Of a stretch of 64,000 nucleotides of DNA, positions 9,736-19,735 are shown piece by piece. Positions within the stretch are counted from its first letter, which is position 1. Each line of letters opens with the position of its first letter. The stretch is from positions 1,240,001 to 1,304,000 of the forward strand of contig NZ_AP026671.1 in assembly GCF_027946175.1 (NCBI RefSeq), written 5' to 3'. This DNA is from Nitratiruptor tergarcus DSM 16512. Lineage in GTDB: Bacteria > Campylobacterota > Campylobacteria > Campylobacterales > Nitratiruptoraceae. A program made the translations under genes and the position numbers. Below the pieces are notes generated by a model that saw nothing but the letters and a program-made list of their open reading frames with translations, made no database searches and was not told the DNA's origin.

Positions 9736-10934
9736 ACCATAAACCTTACTTCTTTCTCTATTAAGTACTCAAAACTCTCTCGCTCGCGAATGAGCCTATC
9801 TTCTCCCCCCTCAATAGCTACTTCAGCTGGACGTGGGCGCGTGTTGTAGTTGCTACTCATAACAAATCCATAAGCTCCCGCACTCTTAACAACTACAATA
9901 TCTCCATGCTCTGTTTTTGGAAGGAGGCGATCCTTAGCAAAAAAATCCCCACTTTCACACACTGGCCCCACAACATCAGCCAAACTCGCATCCTCACTCT
10001 TTCCTACAACTTCTACCTCATGGTAAGCGTTATAAAGACTAGGACGCAAAAGATCATTCATTCCACCATCTACAATAATAAAGCGCTTAGAGCCAGTCTC
10101 TTTCTCATAGAGCACACTTGTCAAAAAGACTCCCGCATTTCCCACTATAAATCTCCCAGGCTCACAGATAATCGTCATATCTGTGCCACTTAAGGTAGAG
10201 AGGATTGCTTGCGCATAGTCATAAGGCTCAATGGTCTTTTCATCTTTGTAGCGTATCCCAAGACCTCCACCAACATCAAAAAATTTTATATCAATATCTA
10301 TTTTTTGCAGCGCTCTTGTAAGTTCTGCTACAATCGCACTAGCCTCTTTTATCGGTGCAAGTTCGGTTAACTGGCTGCCAATATGAAAATGGATACCTAC
10401 AGGATTGAGATAGGGTGAACTTTTAGCTTTAAGATAGAGTTTTTTAGCAGTATCTATTGCAACACCGAATTTATTTTCACTCAAACCTGTAGAGATATAA
10501 GGGTGAGTGAGTGGATCAATATTAGGATTTACCCTCACACTAATGCGTGCCTGTTTGCCAAGTTTTGCAGCAATCTCTTCTACTCTAAACAGCTCTGCTT
10601 CACTTTCTATATTTATAAAAAGTATATCTTTTTCTAGAGCCTCGGCTATCTCATCATCACGTTTTCCCACACCACTAAAAATAATTTTATAATTGGGAAT
10701 ACCTGCAAGGAGCGCTCTTTTAATCTCCCCAATGCTTACACAATCAGCACCACTGCCAAGATTTGCTAAATGCTTTAAAAGACTTAAATTGGAGTTTGCC
10801 TTAACCGCGTACGCAATAATCGATTTTCTTGCTTTGAAAGCAGTTTTTATTTTGTTATAGTTGCGGGAAATCTCATCAAAATCGTATACATACAGAGGTG
10901 TACCATACTTTTGGGCAAGCGCCTTATAATCCAT
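9732..10934 (-). CDS. lysA: Diaminopimelate decarboxylase
   Basis: LysA decarboxylates meso-diaminopimelate to lysine with PLP. It has 400 residues from the ATG at 10934 (MDYKALAQKYGTPLYVYD), preceded by AAGGAT; ten upstream in-frame residues lack a ribosome site. The PLP lysine lies in AYAVKANSN (about 43), HFHIGSQL is at about 185-192, and EPGRFIVG at about 265-272. The active-site Cys lies in GPVCESGDFFAKDR (about 330-343). It overlaps the HAD gene by 4 nt and follows the LptG-like permease by 36 nt. Confidence 0.97.
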   Translation of the reverse strand: MDYKALAQKYGTPLYVYDFDEISRNYNKIKTAFKARKSIIAYAVKANSNLSLLKHLANLGSGADCVSIGEIKRALLAGIPNYKIIFSGVGKRDDEIAEALEKDILFINIESEAELFRVEEIAAKLGKQARISVRVNPNIDPLTHPYISTGLSENKFGVAIDTAKKLYLKAKSSPYLNPVGIHFHIGSQLTELAPIKEASAIVAELTRALQKIDIDIKFFDVGGGLGIRYKDEKTIEPYDYAQAILSTLSGTDMTIICEPGRFIVGNAGVFLTSVLYEKETGSKRFIIVDGGMNDLLRPSLYNAYHEVEVVGKSEDASLADVVGPVCESGDFFAKDRLLPKTEHGDIVVVKSAGAYGFVMSSNYNTRPRPAEVAIEGGEDRLIRERESFEYLIEKEVRFMV

Positions 10935-10970
10935 CCAGATCCTTTTTTGCCCCAATATTAGCAAAATTTT

Positions 10971-12002
10971 TTAGAATTTCTTATAAAAATAGTAAGCAAT
11001 AAGAGCAAGTATAAGTATTGGTGCTACTATAGCGATTTCTGGTTGCAAAGATCCTGCAAAGGCTAGTTTAACAAAACTATATAATACTCCCCATACCACA
11101 AGTGTCGATAAAATTGCACCAAAACTAAACAGATTAAGATTGGCAATGCGAGCACTCACCGGAACAAAGTAGAATATCACTATCATGAGTAATGGAGCAA
11201 AGAAAGGATAAAAAAGATGAAAAAGTATTACAGCTTTGAGTTTACTAATATCGATTTTTTGACTTTGAAAAAGCTTTAAAGCATAGATTGCATCCAGTAG
11301 TGATATATTGGTCTTACCCTCATACACAGAATCAAGTATTTTTGGTTTATACCCCACAAGGGTATCGAGGGAGGTCTCTTTGATGCTAATCCTCTCTCTT
11401 AGCCTCTCTATCACCGATGCCTTTGTGATATGCCAATAGTTTTGTTTGAAATCTGCATGTTCTGCTAACACAATTTTTTTGATATTTGTACCGTTTACTT
11501 CAAAAATTCGTACACCTTCTGCGCTGCGATCTAAAGGTAGAAGTCTTTTAAAATAGACATAGGAGTTATTGTATTTAAAAAAGAGATTTTTTGTTGTATT
11601 CATAATAGAGTTATATTTTTTGATGTTATTAGCATATTCATCTGCATAGGTAAAGGATGTAAGATGTAAAATAAGATAAACCATAGTCAATGCAACTGCT
11701 GTAATAAATAGAGGGAAAATTATCGCTTTTTTGCCAATGCCAAGAGCATAGAAAGCAACAAGCTCATTGGAGCGAATCAGTGAAATCTTGAGGCTTATCA
11801 TTGCAAATACTAATGAAATGGGAAAGAGAATATCGATGCCATTCATAGCCTTATAGGTAAGATAGAGCACTTGTAAATTGGCAGAATTTGGAAGTTTTTT
11901 AAATACTTGTAAAAAGTCGAGTCCTACAAAGAAGAGTGTCAAGGAAAAGAGGATCAAAAAAAAGTATTTACTATATAAAAAAACAAGATATCTCTTGGCC
12001 AT
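10971..12002 (-). CDS. LptG/YjgQ-family permease
   Basis: This 343-residue inner-membrane protein has hydrophobic segments near residues 10-30, 55-75 and 95-115 and three more at the C-terminal end (about 265-340), the 3+3 layout of LptF/LptG permeases with a central periplasmic jellyroll-like region. These proteins work with LptB to extract lipopolysaccharide from the inner membrane. The start MAKRYLVFLYSKYFF at 12002 has AAAGAGG upstream. Whether it is LptF or LptG cannot be settled by eye; no partner permease is in the window. Confidence 0.82.
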   Translation of the reverse strand: MAKRYLVFLYSKYFFLILFSLTLFFVGLDFLQVFKKLPNSANLQVLYLTYKAMNGIDILFPISLVFAMISLKISLIRSNELVAFYALGIGKKAIIFPLFITAVALTMVYLILHLTSFTYADEYANNIKKYNSIMNTTKNLFFKYNNSYVYFKRLLPLDRSAEGVRIFEVNGTNIKKIVLAEHADFKQNYWHITKASVIERLRERISIKETSLDTLVGYKPKILDSVYEGKTNISLLDAIYALKLFQSQKIDISKLKAVILFHLFYPFFAPLLMIVIFYFVPVSARIANLNLFSFGAILSTLVVWGVLYSFVKLAFAGSLQPEIAIVAPILILALIAYYFYKKF

Positions 12003-12046
12003 CAAACCTCTTTGTTACCGTTTATTGAGATTGTAGCAAAAAAAGT

Positions 12047-12613
12047 TTAGTCGCACTTGAGAGGTTTTTGACTATAGCGGCTGCGAACAGAGTCTAAATC
12101 CTCTTTTGTTAATGCCAATGCCGCATCGGCAGCTTTTTGCAAAGATGGACGTATGCACTCTAGCTCTTTTGGAGTAAAATTGCTCAATACATATTTTATA
12201 ACTTCCTCTTTAGAAGAGGGTCTTCCAATTCCAAATCGGATGCGAAGATAATCCTGTCCGATAGAGCTATCAAGAGACTTCAAGCCATTATGGCCACCGC
12301 TACTGCCCCCCTTTTTAAAACGTAAAGCTCCAAGTCCTAAATCAAGATCATCATGAATCACTATGATATCGTCTAATGCAATTTTGTAAAAATTTTTCAC
12401 TGCAGCTACGCTTTCACCGCTGCGATTCATATATGTAAGAGGTTTGAGAAGAAAAATATTTTTATGGCGGAAAAGCTCGCCTTTGAAAGAGGCTTTATTA
12501 ATTTTTGCTGGCTCAAGGCGGTGGATAAGCTCATCCACCACCATAAAACCTACATTATGCCTGTTGAGTGCATACTCACTTCCAGGATTACCCAGACCTA
12601 CGATGAGGTGCAT
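12047..12613 (-). CDS. pth: Peptidyl-tRNA hydrolase
   Basis: Pth releases peptides from prematurely dropped peptidyl-tRNA. The 188-residue protein starts [20 protein letters not shown]; the catalytic His lies in NRHNVGF (about residue 19), and IHDDLDLGLG (about 90-99) and GGSSGGHNGLKS (about 106-117) complete the signature. Its start shares one base with the rplY stop, so the two are translationally coupled, a common bacterial pair. Confidence 0.97.
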   Translation of the reverse strand: MHLIVGLGNPGSEYALNRHNVGFMVVDELIHRLEPAKINKASFKGELFRHKNIFLLKPLTYMNRSGESVAAVKNFYKIALDDIIVIHDDLDLGLGALRFKKGGSSGGHNGLKSLDSSIGQDYLRIRFGIGRPSSKEEVIKYVLSNFTPKELECIRPSLQKAADAALALTKEDLDSVRSRYSQKPLKCD

Positions 12614-13149
12614 TACTTGGCTTTAACAACTCCAACTACAGCAACTCTATCTGGTATCATATGTGTTACACCTTCAGGAAGCTCAATATCGCGAATCAAA
12701 ATTGCATCACCTACATCAAGATTACTTACATCAAGAGTAATGCTATCAGGAATGTTTTCTATAGCACCTTTTACTTTGATACGTCTCTTTGAAGTAACCA
12801 AAACACCTTTGTTTTTGAGTCCTATTGGAGTTCCTACAGTTTTGATAGGTACCATATAGTATGTCACAACGCCAGGTTGTGCAACCATCAAGTCAACATG
12901 TAAAAGATCGTATGTTACTGGATCTTTTTGATAATCTTGCACAACTACTTGCAACTCCTTATCACCAACTTTTACTGGAAAAGCCAAAGTCTCTTTATGG
13001 CGAACAGTACGGATGAAATCACCTTTTTTAAATGCCGCATGAATATTTGGAAAATCTTTTCCATATATATTGGCAATTAGATAACCATCCCGTCGCAAAG
13101 CTTTTGTAGCTTTCTTCCCGGTACTCTCTCTAATAATGCCTTCTAACAT
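12613..13149 (-). CDS. rplY: 50S ribosomal protein L25 (Ctc family)
   Basis: L25 binds 5S rRNA. The 178-residue form has the N-terminal L25 domain (about 1-90, [20 protein letters not shown]) plus the C-terminal beta domain of the long Ctc/TL5 type (about 95-178). It leads the rplY-pth pair and has a clear -10 box just upstream. Confidence 0.95.
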   Translation of the reverse strand: MLEGIIRESTGKKATKALRRDGYLIANIYGKDFPNIHAAFKKGDFIRTVRHKETLAFPVKVGDKELQVVVQDYQKDPVTYDLLHVDLMVAQPGVVTYYMVPIKTVGTPIGLKNKGVLVTSKRRIKVKGAIENIPDSITLDVSNLDVGDAILIRDIELPEGVTHMIPDRVAVVGVVKAK

Positions 13150-13182
13150 TGCACTTCCTTACTTAAAATTTAATGGGAGCTA

Positions 13183-13188
13183 ATTATA
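13183..13188 (-). promoter_or_regulatory. -10 element of rplY-pth
   Basis: The minus strand reads TTCGCTATAATTAGC about 36 nt upstream of the rplY ATG, a perfect TATAAT in the short gap after pilT. Confidence 0.65.
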
Positions 13189-13206
13189 GCGAAAAAAGTT
13201 TTTTAT

Positions 13207-14361
13207 TTACTTAATTTTGAGATCTATTATATCACTATCTCTGCCAACGAACTCATCTTGGGACTTATCAATATGATCTATCATAAGATTGAGATTCGAT
13301 TTTGATGAAGCGTGAAGGAGAGCCTCTTCTTTACTTATAATTCCTCTTGCATAGAGATTTGCAAGGGCTTGATTAAATGACTGCATACCATATATTTTTC
13401 CCTCTTCTATAGCGTCACGAATATCCATGTCTTGCCCTTCTGCAATCATAGAGGCTATGCGCTCTGTTTTAAATAAGATCTCTAAAGCTGCTGTTCTTTT
13501 CCCATCTACTGTTTTGACAAGTCTTTGCGAAAGAATAGCTTCTAAAACTGAAGAGAGGATAAGACGAATACGGTTTTGCTCTTCAACAGGAAATACACTC
13601 ACAATTCTATTAATAGTATCTTTTGCATCGAGTGTATGGAGCGTAGAGAGCACAAGATGTCCTGTCTCTGCAGCGTGGAGTGCCATCTCTATTGTCTCAA
13701 GATCTCGCATCTCACCAATTACAATAATATCAGGATCTTCTCTGAGTGCTGCACGAAGTGCTCGTGCATATGAAGGTGTATCTTGGCCAAGACTTCTTTG
13801 ATTAATAATACAGTTTTTATTTTTATGCACAAACTCCACAGGATCTTCAATAGTGACTATGTGTTCTGCTCTTGTATTGTTAATGGCATCAAGAATCGCT
13901 GCCATAGTGGTCGATTTCCCGCTTCCTGTAATACCTGTAACAAGTACTAAACCTCGTTTGAGTTCCGTTATTTTCTGCACAGATTCTGGAAGTCCAAGCT
14001 CATCAATCGATTTAATCTGTGTAGGAATAACACGAAAGACTGCAGAAACCCCATCTATTTGAAAAAATATATTCGCTCTAAAGCGATACTCTTCATTCAA
14101 ACTGAATATGAGATCTACATCTTTATTTTTAATCAACTCCTCATAGCGAGTGCGCAAAAGCTCTTTTGCCAAAAGCTTAACATCTTCTGCACTCATTGAC
14201 TCTTTAGTCATAGGTATAATATCACCCTCTATGCGTGCATACACAGGAGCATTTGCTTTTATATGCAAATCGCTCCCGCCATATTGAATAAGTGTTTGCA
14301 AATATTGTTTCAATCTTGCAATCATCCGATAATCATGCGTTACCGGATCAAAACCTAACAT
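13207..14361 (-). CDS. pilT: Type IV pilus retraction ATPase PilT
   Basis: PilT is the hexameric motor that disassembles type IV pili, powering twitching and DNA uptake. The 384-residue protein has the Walker A motif GITGSGKSTT (about 143-152), the Asp box IEDPVEFVH, Walker B GEMRDLETI and the His box ETGHLVLSTLHT. Its C-terminus has a helical IISKEEALLHASS segment like PilT's. It overlaps transaldolase by 7 nt. No pilin or assembly genes are nearby. PilU is an alternative, less likely given the length. Confidence 0.88.
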   Translation of the reverse strand: MLGFDPVTHDYRMIARLKQYLQTLIQYGGSDLHIKANAPVYARIEGDIIPMTKESMSAEDVKLLAKELLRTRYEELIKNKDVDLIFSLNEEYRFRANIFFQIDGVSAVFRVIPTQIKSIDELGLPESVQKITELKRGLVLVTGITGSGKSTTMAAILDAINNTRAEHIVTIEDPVEFVHKNKNCIINQRSLGQDTPSYARALRAALREDPDIIVIGEMRDLETIEMALHAAETGHLVLSTLHTLDAKDTINRIVSVFPVEEQNRIRLILSSVLEAILSQRLVKTVDGKRTAALEILFKTERIASMIAEGQDMDIRDAIEEGKIYGMQSFNQALANLYARGIISKEEALLHASSKSNLNLMIDHIDKSQDEFVGRDSDIIDLKIK

Positions 14362-15338
14362 TGCAACTCTTTTAAAATCTCTTCGAAGGCATCGACAAAA
14401 GCCTGCAGCCCCTCTTGGAGCAGTTCATGATAGACTTTCTTCATATCGATCTCATTAGCTTTTAAAAGTGCAAAAAATTTATCAATCTCATCTTGTGGAA
14501 GTGGGAGTTTAGCACTTTTATCTCCATCACGTACAAAAGCTTCAATTGTATGGATTGGAGCAGTATTTACAGCTTTTGGAGCTACAAGCTCACTGATATA
14601 GTAGTGTGGAGGATACTCTCCTCCTTTAACGCCTGTACTTGCAAAAAGAGCTTTGGTATTGGGGAGGTTGCGTTTTTTTATCATATTGTAAATCTTTGCT
14701 GCATTCATAATGCCAACTTTGCCAATAGGCAATCCTTTAGCTTGCATGAGAGGATCGAGCTTGCGATCAAAGCGGCTCACAAAGATGCTAAGTACCGTAT
14801 GGCTTGATTGGTTCTTTTTAAAACCTGTTTCTATAGCATCGAGGCACTCATCAGCTTGATTGGGTGAAAAAATGAGCGTAGCATTGACATTCACGCCTTT
14901 TCCAACAAGCTCTTCAATAGCCGCACATCCAGCTGGTGTCACAGGCACTTTTATCATTACATTTTTGCGATCAATTCTTTGTAGTAGTCGTAACGCCTCT
15001 TCAACTGTTCCTTTCGCATCATTTGCAAGTCTAGGATCTACCTCTATACTTACAAAACCATCATCACCCTTTTCATACAGAGGCTTTAAAATATCAGCAG
15101 CCTTTTGGATATCTGCTATAGCTAGGGCCTCATACTTCTCTTTTGGTGAAAGCCCAGTAAGCTCAGATAGTTGCTCTTTATATGCAGGAGATTTTAAAAT
15201 CGCATCTTTGAAAATTGCAGGATTACTCGTAGCGCCATTAACAATCCCTTCATGAAGGAGTTTTGGAAACTCTTGCTCCAAAAAAGATCTTTCAATAAAA
15301 TCTGCCCACAGTGAAAACTCAATTTCAGGTAAGTACAT
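14355..15338 (-). CDS. tal: Transaldolase
   Basis: Transaldolase moves a dihydroxyacetone unit between sugar phosphates in the non-oxidative pentose phosphate pathway. It has 327 residues from the ATG at 15338 (MYLPEIEFSLWADF), with GGGAGGAG directly upstream; eight earlier in-frame residues lack a site. The Schiff-base lysine lies in NVMIKVPVTPAG (about 127) and GATSNPAIF is near 34-42. It overlaps both aat (14 nt) and pilT (7 nt), so it is embedded in a clpS-clpA-aat-tal-pilT run. Confidence 0.95.
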   Translation of the reverse strand: MYLPEIEFSLWADFIERSFLEQEFPKLLHEGIVNGATSNPAIFKDAILKSPAYKEQLSELTGLSPKEKYEALAIADIQKAADILKPLYEKGDDGFVSIEVDPRLANDAKGTVEEALRLLQRIDRKNVMIKVPVTPAGCAAIEELVGKGVNVNATLIFSPNQADECLDAIETGFKKNQSSHTVLSIFVSRFDRKLDPLMQAKGLPIGKVGIMNAAKIYNMIKKRNLPNTKALFASTGVKGGEYPPHYYISELVAPKAVNTAPIHTIEAFVRDGDKSAKLPLPQDEIDKFFALLKANEIDMKKVYHELLQEGLQAFVDAFEEILKELQC

Positions 15339-16023
15339 GCTCCTCCCTTGTCCATTTTCCAACTTTACTACTCTTTTGCATTGCTCTTTCTAATTCATCT
15401 AAAAACTGATCTCTAGCGATTTCAACAGCGCCAAGGCGTTTGAGATGATCGCTAGGCACCTGACAATCGATGAAATCAAATTTAAACTCCTCAGCTAATT
15501 TGCAAAGATGCACAAGAGCCACTTTACTTGCATCGCTCACTTTACTAAACATGCTCTCACCAAAAAAAGCAGCACCCATACTTAGTCCATAGAGCCCACC
15601 TACAAGTGTTTGTTCTTGGTACACTTCTATAGAGTGAGCAAAACCCATCTCGTGCAACTCACAAAAGGCCTCAACTACTTCCGGTAAAATCCAAGTACCC
15701 TTCTCTTGGCGCAGTTCTTTGCAACTCTCAATTACTGCTTTGAACTCAGTATCGATTTTGACAGTGAATTTTTTTAGACTTTTGCGCAAAGATCGGGAGA
15801 TTTTTATATCAGTTGGATAGAGAAGGAGTCTTGGATCTGGTGACCACCAAAGAATAGGATCTCCTTCGTTATACCATGGAAAGATTCCCCATTTATATGC
15901 GTTAAGTAATCTATTGGGGTTGAGATCGCCGCCATAGGCGACAATCCCTTCACGGCTTGCATAACGAGGATCTGGAAAATTATAACTATAAAGACTTAGT
16001 CTTGGAATAAAGATGCCACTCAT
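15325..16023 (-). CDS. aat: Leucyl/phenylalanyl-tRNA--protein transferase
   Basis: Aat adds Leu or Phe to N-terminal Arg/Lys of proteins, creating primary N-degrons. The 232-residue protein has the signature GGDLNPNRLLNAYKWGIFPWY region at about 30-50 and WWSPDPR after it, then the core GGLYGLSMGAAFFGESMFS (about 147-165) and the conserved FDFIDCQ (about 192-198). It overlaps clpA by 4 nt and tal by 14 nt. Its neighbours clpA and clpS act on its products. Confidence 0.97.
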   Translation of the reverse strand: MSGIFIPRLSLYSYNFPDPRYASREGIVAYGGDLNPNRLLNAYKWGIFPWYNEGDPILWWSPDPRLLLYPTDIKISRSLRKSLKKFTVKIDTEFKAVIESCKELRQEKGTWILPEVVEAFCELHEMGFAHSIEVYQEQTLVGGLYGLSMGAAFFGESMFSKVSDASKVALVHLCKLAEEFKFDFIDCQVPSDHLKRLGAVEIARDQFLDELERAMQKSSKVGKWTREEHVLT

Positions 16024-18209
16024 TGAATATCAAAAACTATCTGCTCTTTTTTCGCATCAACTTTTACCTTACCACCATGTCTTAGTTTTCCAAAGAGAAT
16101 CTCATTTGTAAGTGGCGTTTTTATCTCTTGTGCTATTACTCTTGCAAGAGGCCTTGCACCGAGCTCCTCGCTATATCCTTTTTTAGCGAGATACTGACGC
16201 GCACTCTTTGTGAGTGTAAGCAAAATACCCTTGTTATCAAGCTGCATATTGAGTTCATCTATGAACTTATCTACAATCCCTTCCACAATTTCAATACTAA
16301 GTGGTTTAAAGCGAATAATTGCATCGAGGCGATTACGAAACTCTGGTGTAAAGTACTGCTTCAACGCCTCATCAAATTTACTCACTGACTCTTTTTTAAA
16401 TCCCATAATATTTGCTTCAGTAGCACCTACATTTGATGTCATAATAAGTATTACATGTTTAAAATCAGCAATGTTTCCATTATTATCTGTCAAAGTCGCA
16501 TTATCCATAACCTGCAGCAAAATATTGATGAGATCTGGATGTGCTTTTTCTATCTCATCAAGCAGCAACACTGTATAAGGATGCTTACGAATCGCTTCAG
16601 TTAAGAGTCCTCCCTCTTCATATCCTACATAGCCTGGAGGTGCGCCAATAAGACGTGATACAGCATGTTTTTCCATATATTCACTCATATCAAATCGCTC
16701 AAAATGTACTCCAAGTGTGCGGGCAAGCTCTTTTGCAAGCTCTGTTTTTCCTACTCCTGTTGGTCCTACAAAAAGAAAAGATCCTATCGGCTTATTTGGT
16801 GGATTGAGCCCAGCACGACTTCTCTTAATTGCCATCGCCACTGAATCAACCGCCTCTTCTTGTCCAAGAACACGAGTTTTGAGACGCTCCTCAAGATTTT
16901 TCAAAATCTCTAGATCATCGCTAGTAACTCTTTGTGGCGGTAGTCCCACCATTTTAGCTATCGTATCTTCAATATCGTTGACTGTCACAACGCTTCTTCT
17001 TTTTTTGCGCAAATGAAAACTTGCACCAACCTCATCAATCAAATCGATAGCTTTATCCGGAAGCTGCCTGTCATTGATGTATTTATCACTCAACTCCACT
17101 GCGCTGCGCAAAGCATTGATATGATATTTGACTTTATGATGTTTTTCATATTTATCTTTAAGTCCTTTGAGGATCTTAAAGGTTGTTTCAAGATCTGGCT
17201 CTTTCACATCCACTTTGGCAAAACGGCGGCTCAATGCTCTATCTTTTTCTAAAAAGTTGCGAAACTCACTATAAGTTGTAGCACCAATACATCGAATTGC
17301 ACCACTTGCAAGGGCAGGTTTAAGCATATTCGATGCATCCATGCTACCACCTTGTGTCGCACCAGCTCCTACAATTGTATGGATCTCATCAATAAAAAGA
17401 ATAGCTTTAGGAATAGCTTTGAGCTCCTCTACCACTCCTTTGAGCCTTTTTTCAAAATCTCCTCGATATTTTGTCCCTGCAAGCAGTGCTCCCATATCAA
17501 GCGAATAGAGTTTTGAGCCTTGGAGAATATCTGGCACACTATCCTCCGCAATCTTTAGAGCAAGCCCCTCGGCAATAGCGGTTTTACCAACTCCTGGCTC
17601 ACCTACAAGCAAAGGATTATTTTTCTTGCGACGACAAAGGATCTGCATAACGCGCTCAATCTCTTTTTCGCGTCCAATGACAGGATCGATTTTACCCTCT
17701 TTGGCCTCTTCTATGAGATCAAGCGTAAACTTCGCTAAATATGAATCTTCATCTTTTTTAGTCTCTTTTTTCGGTTCAGAAATCTCTGGATGATGAGAGA
17801 TGATCTCTAAAATATCGAGCTTACTAATACCCTGCTCTTTGAGAAGATAGACACTATAGCTATGCTCTTCATCAAAAAGAGCTGCTAAGAGATCTCCTAC
17901 AGTAGCCTCTTTTTTCTCAGCACTCTGGATATGGCGTATCATATTTTCTATGACACGCGAAAGCGCTACAGTCTCAAAAGGCTCACGTACCACATTTTCT
18001 GGTAAGGGTTTGAGCGTATTTTCAAGATGCTGGATGAGTTTTTTCTTAAGTGTAATAACATCTGCACCAGCCTCTTTGAGAATCGCTTCACCTTCGCGAC
18101 TATTAAGGAGTGCTAAAAAAACATGCTCTACAGTAAGATATTCATGTCGATGCCTCTTAGCAAATCGCACCGCTTCTTTAAAAATTGTATTGAGTTGATT
18201 ACTTATCAT
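16020..18209 (-). CDS. clpA: ClpA, ATPase subunit of the ClpAP protease
   Basis: ClpA unfolds N-degron and other substrates for ClpP. The 729-residue protein has the Clp N-domain (about 1-140), AAA-1 with GEPGVGKT (about 205-212) and LFIDEIHT, and AAA-2 with GPTGVGKT (about 487-494) and [10 protein letters not shown]. The ClpP-docking loop aligns at IMGFKKES, reading MGF instead of the usual IGL/IGF, still a hydrophobic-G-hydrophobic tripeptide. It begins on the last base of clpS and overlaps aat by 4 nt. clpP is not in the window. Confidence 0.97.
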   Translation of the reverse strand: MISNQLNTIFKEAVRFAKRHRHEYLTVEHVFLALLNSREGEAILKEAGADVITLKKKLIQHLENTLKPLPENVVREPFETVALSRVIENMIRHIQSAEKKEATVGDLLAALFDEEHSYSVYLLKEQGISKLDILEIISHHPEISEPKKETKKDEDSYLAKFTLDLIEEAKEGKIDPVIGREKEIERVMQILCRRKKNNPLLVGEPGVGKTAIAEGLALKIAEDSVPDILQGSKLYSLDMGALLAGTKYRGDFEKRLKGVVEELKAIPKAILFIDEIHTIVGAGATQGGSMDASNMLKPALASGAIRCIGATTYSEFRNFLEKDRALSRRFAKVDVKEPDLETTFKILKGLKDKYEKHHKVKYHINALRSAVELSDKYINDRQLPDKAIDLIDEVGASFHLRKKRRSVVTVNDIEDTIAKMVGLPPQRVTSDDLEILKNLEERLKTRVLGQEEAVDSVAMAIKRSRAGLNPPNKPIGSFLFVGPTGVGKTELAKELARTLGVHFERFDMSEYMEKHAVSRLIGAPPGYVGYEEGGLLTEAIRKHPYTVLLLDEIEKAHPDLINILLQVMDNATLTDNNGNIADFKHVILIMTSNVGATEANIMGFKKESVSKFDEALKQYFTPEFRNRLDAIIRFKPLSIEIVEGIVDKFIDELNMQLDNKGILLTLTKSARQYLAKKGYSEELGARPLARVIAQEIKTPLTNEILFGKLRHGGKVKVDAKKEQIVFDIQ

Positions 18210-18505
18210 TATTCTTCCTCCATAACCGCTTTAAGCGGAAACTCATGGGCACGTGCCAGGCGGTGCACTTGATCTACCTTTGTCTCGGCTATTTCATATG
18301 TATAGACACCGCACAGGCCTTTGCCCTCTTTATGTATTTTTAGCATAATATTGACTGCTTCTTCATAGCTTTTATGAAAAACTTCACAAAGTACATCCAC
18401 AACAAAATCCATAGTTGTATAATCATCATTTAATAAGAATACTTTATACAGTTTTGGCTCTTGCAGAGCCGTACTCTCTTGCGATTCAACCTTTGTCGCC
18501 ACCAT
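18209..18505 (-). CDS. clpS: N-recognin ClpS
   Basis: ClpS binds N-terminal Leu/Phe/Trp/Tyr and hands the substrate to ClpA. The 98-residue protein has [18 protein letters not shown] (about 23-40), with the Asn-Asp pair that contacts the N-degron, and [17 protein letters not shown] (about 63-79). The annotated ATG has the GAGGGG site only 1-2 nt away, so GTG at 18502 may be the true start. It heads the clpS-clpA-aat-tal-pilT run. Confidence 0.96.
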   Translation of the reverse strand: MVATKVESQESTALQEPKLYKVFLLNDDYTTMDFVVDVLCEVFHKSYEEAVNIMLKIHKEGKGLCGVYTYEIAETKVDQVHRLARAHEFPLKAVMEEE

Positions 18506-18544
18506 CCCCTCTTTTCTTCTATTTCTCGCCTACTTTTATTTTAG

Positions 18545-18550
18545 TATAAT
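18545..18550 (+). promoter_or_regulatory. -10 element of bioD
   Basis: TTTTAGTATAATTTTC places a perfect TATAAT 34 nt before the bioD ATG. The same gap must hold the divergent clpS promoter; the minus strand reads ATTATACTAAAAT over the same bases, so the two promoters may overlap. Confidence 0.6.
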
Positions 18551-18583
18551 TTTCTTAAAAGCAAAAGCATCAAAAGGAGCTGG

Positions 18584-19222
18584 ATGAAAATTTTTATCAC
18601 CGCTACCGATACAGGTGTAGGCAAAACCTATACTCTTCTCAAACTCTTACAATTATCAAAAGAGTTCGGTCTTAGAGCCGCAGCTTTCAAACCTATAGAA
18701 ACGGGGGTTACGCGCAGTCCTGAAGATGGTAGCAAACTTTTAAGAAAAAGTCAAGAAATAAATCCAAACTTAAAGAATTTAACCATAGATGATATTGTGC
18801 CATACAGATTTGAACTGCCTGCAGCCCCCTATGTAGCTAAAAAAGGAGAGAGCATAGATTTGGATCTCATTGAAGAGAAAATAGAAAAAATCTATGCACA
18901 TTGTGATATTCTTTTCATTGAGGGTGCAGGGGGATTAATGGTACCTATTAAAAAAGATTTTTTTATGATTGACCTCATTCAAAAGCTACATATCCCCGCT
19001 TTACTTGTCACACCCTCTAAGCTTGGCTGCATCAATCAGACACTTTTAAGTCTAGAGGCACTGCGCAAAAGAGCCATACCTCATCAATGGTTTATAAATC
19101 TCTTTGAAGACAAAGAGAGTTTTTATGAAGTAACTTATCCTTTTTATAAAGACTATTTCGATGAAGTGCCTCTTGATCTGCGATCAATACTCCACCGTTA
19201 CACGCACGCGTATATGGCGTAG
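18584..19222 (+). CDS. bioD: Dethiobiotin synthetase
   Basis: BioD closes the ureido ring of dethiobiotin from DAPA, CO2 and ATP. The 212-residue protein starts MKIFITATDTGVGKTYTLLK with the P-loop TDTGVGKT, then KPIETGV (about 37-43) and FIEGAGGLMVPI (about 109-120). AAAGGAG lies upstream. Its last 39 nt overlap antisense with the glycine-zipper gene. No other bio genes are in the window. Confidence 0.95.
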   Translation: MKIFITATDTGVGKTYTLLKLLQLSKEFGLRAAAFKPIETGVTRSPEDGSKLLRKSQEINPNLKNLTIDDIVPYRFELPAAPYVAKKGESIDLDLIEEKIEKIYAHCDILFIEGAGGLMVPIKKDFFMIDLIQKLHIPALLVTPSKLGCINQTLLSLEALRKRAIPHQWFINLFEDKESFYEVTYPFYKDYFDEVPLDLRSILHRYTHAYMA

Positions 19223-19675
19223 TGGTCTATCGCTATAGCGTACAATTTGATGTCCCATCACCTTAGCATAGTTTTTATACTCTATAATGCGCTCACCCGT
19301 CTCTTTATAGCGAGTACGACACCTTCTTACTACTCTATAGTCGCGATGTGAACCTTTATTTGCGAGATTTTTACCAATTAATGTACCTATAATCGCTCCT
19401 CCTACAGTGGCTGCTGTTTTTCCACTTCCCCCACCTATTTGATGGCCAAGGACACCCCCAGCAGCTCCACCAATAATCGCTCCTACAGTCTCATCATTAC
19501 TATTTTCATATACAGGAACCTCCTCTTCCCAACACTCCTCATAAGGGACTCTGCGTGTCACATGACGGCTTACCTCTACGCTTTTATATACTGGTACTCT
19601 TTTTGTAAAGGTTATCACTTCAGCATACAAAGATCCTACAAGAGCCATACTTAGTAGTAGCGCTATTTTTTTCAT
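19184..19675 (-). CDS. Glycine-zipper 2TM-domain exported protein
   Basis: This 163-residue protein starts at the ATG 19675 (MKKIALLLSMALVGSLYAEV), with AAAGGAGCG upstream and a signal peptide cleaved after SLYA. A Cys-containing segment ECWEEEVPVYE is followed by a glycine zipper GAIIGGAAGGVLGHQIGGG and VGGAIIGTLIGKNLANKG at about 70-110, which usually forms a paired membrane hairpin in outer-membrane or periplasmic proteins (Rickettsia 17-kDa antigen/SlyB-like). The tail is basic, with a YRVVRRCRTRY stretch. The function is unknown. Its 3' end overlaps bioD antisense by 39 nt. Confidence 0.85.
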   Translation of the reverse strand: MKKIALLLSMALVGSLYAEVITFTKRVPVYKSVEVSRHVTRRVPYEECWEEEVPVYENSNDETVGAIIGGAAGGVLGHQIGGGSGKTAATVGGAIIGTLIGKNLANKGSHRDYRVVRRCRTRYKETGERIIEYKNYAKVMGHQIVRYSDRPLRHIRVRVTVEY

Positions 19676-19700
19676 GCTCGCTCCTTTAGATAACTTTTTG

Positions 19701-19706
19701 TATAAT
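19701..19706 (+). promoter_or_regulatory. -10 element of pyrB-pabB
   Basis: CTTTTTGTATAATATATC gives an extended -10 (TGTATAAT-like) 30 nt before the pyrB ATG, inside the upstream region of the divergent glycine-zipper gene. Confidence 0.7.
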
Positions 19707-19735
19707 ATATCAAATAAATGTGAGGCGATTGTGAA

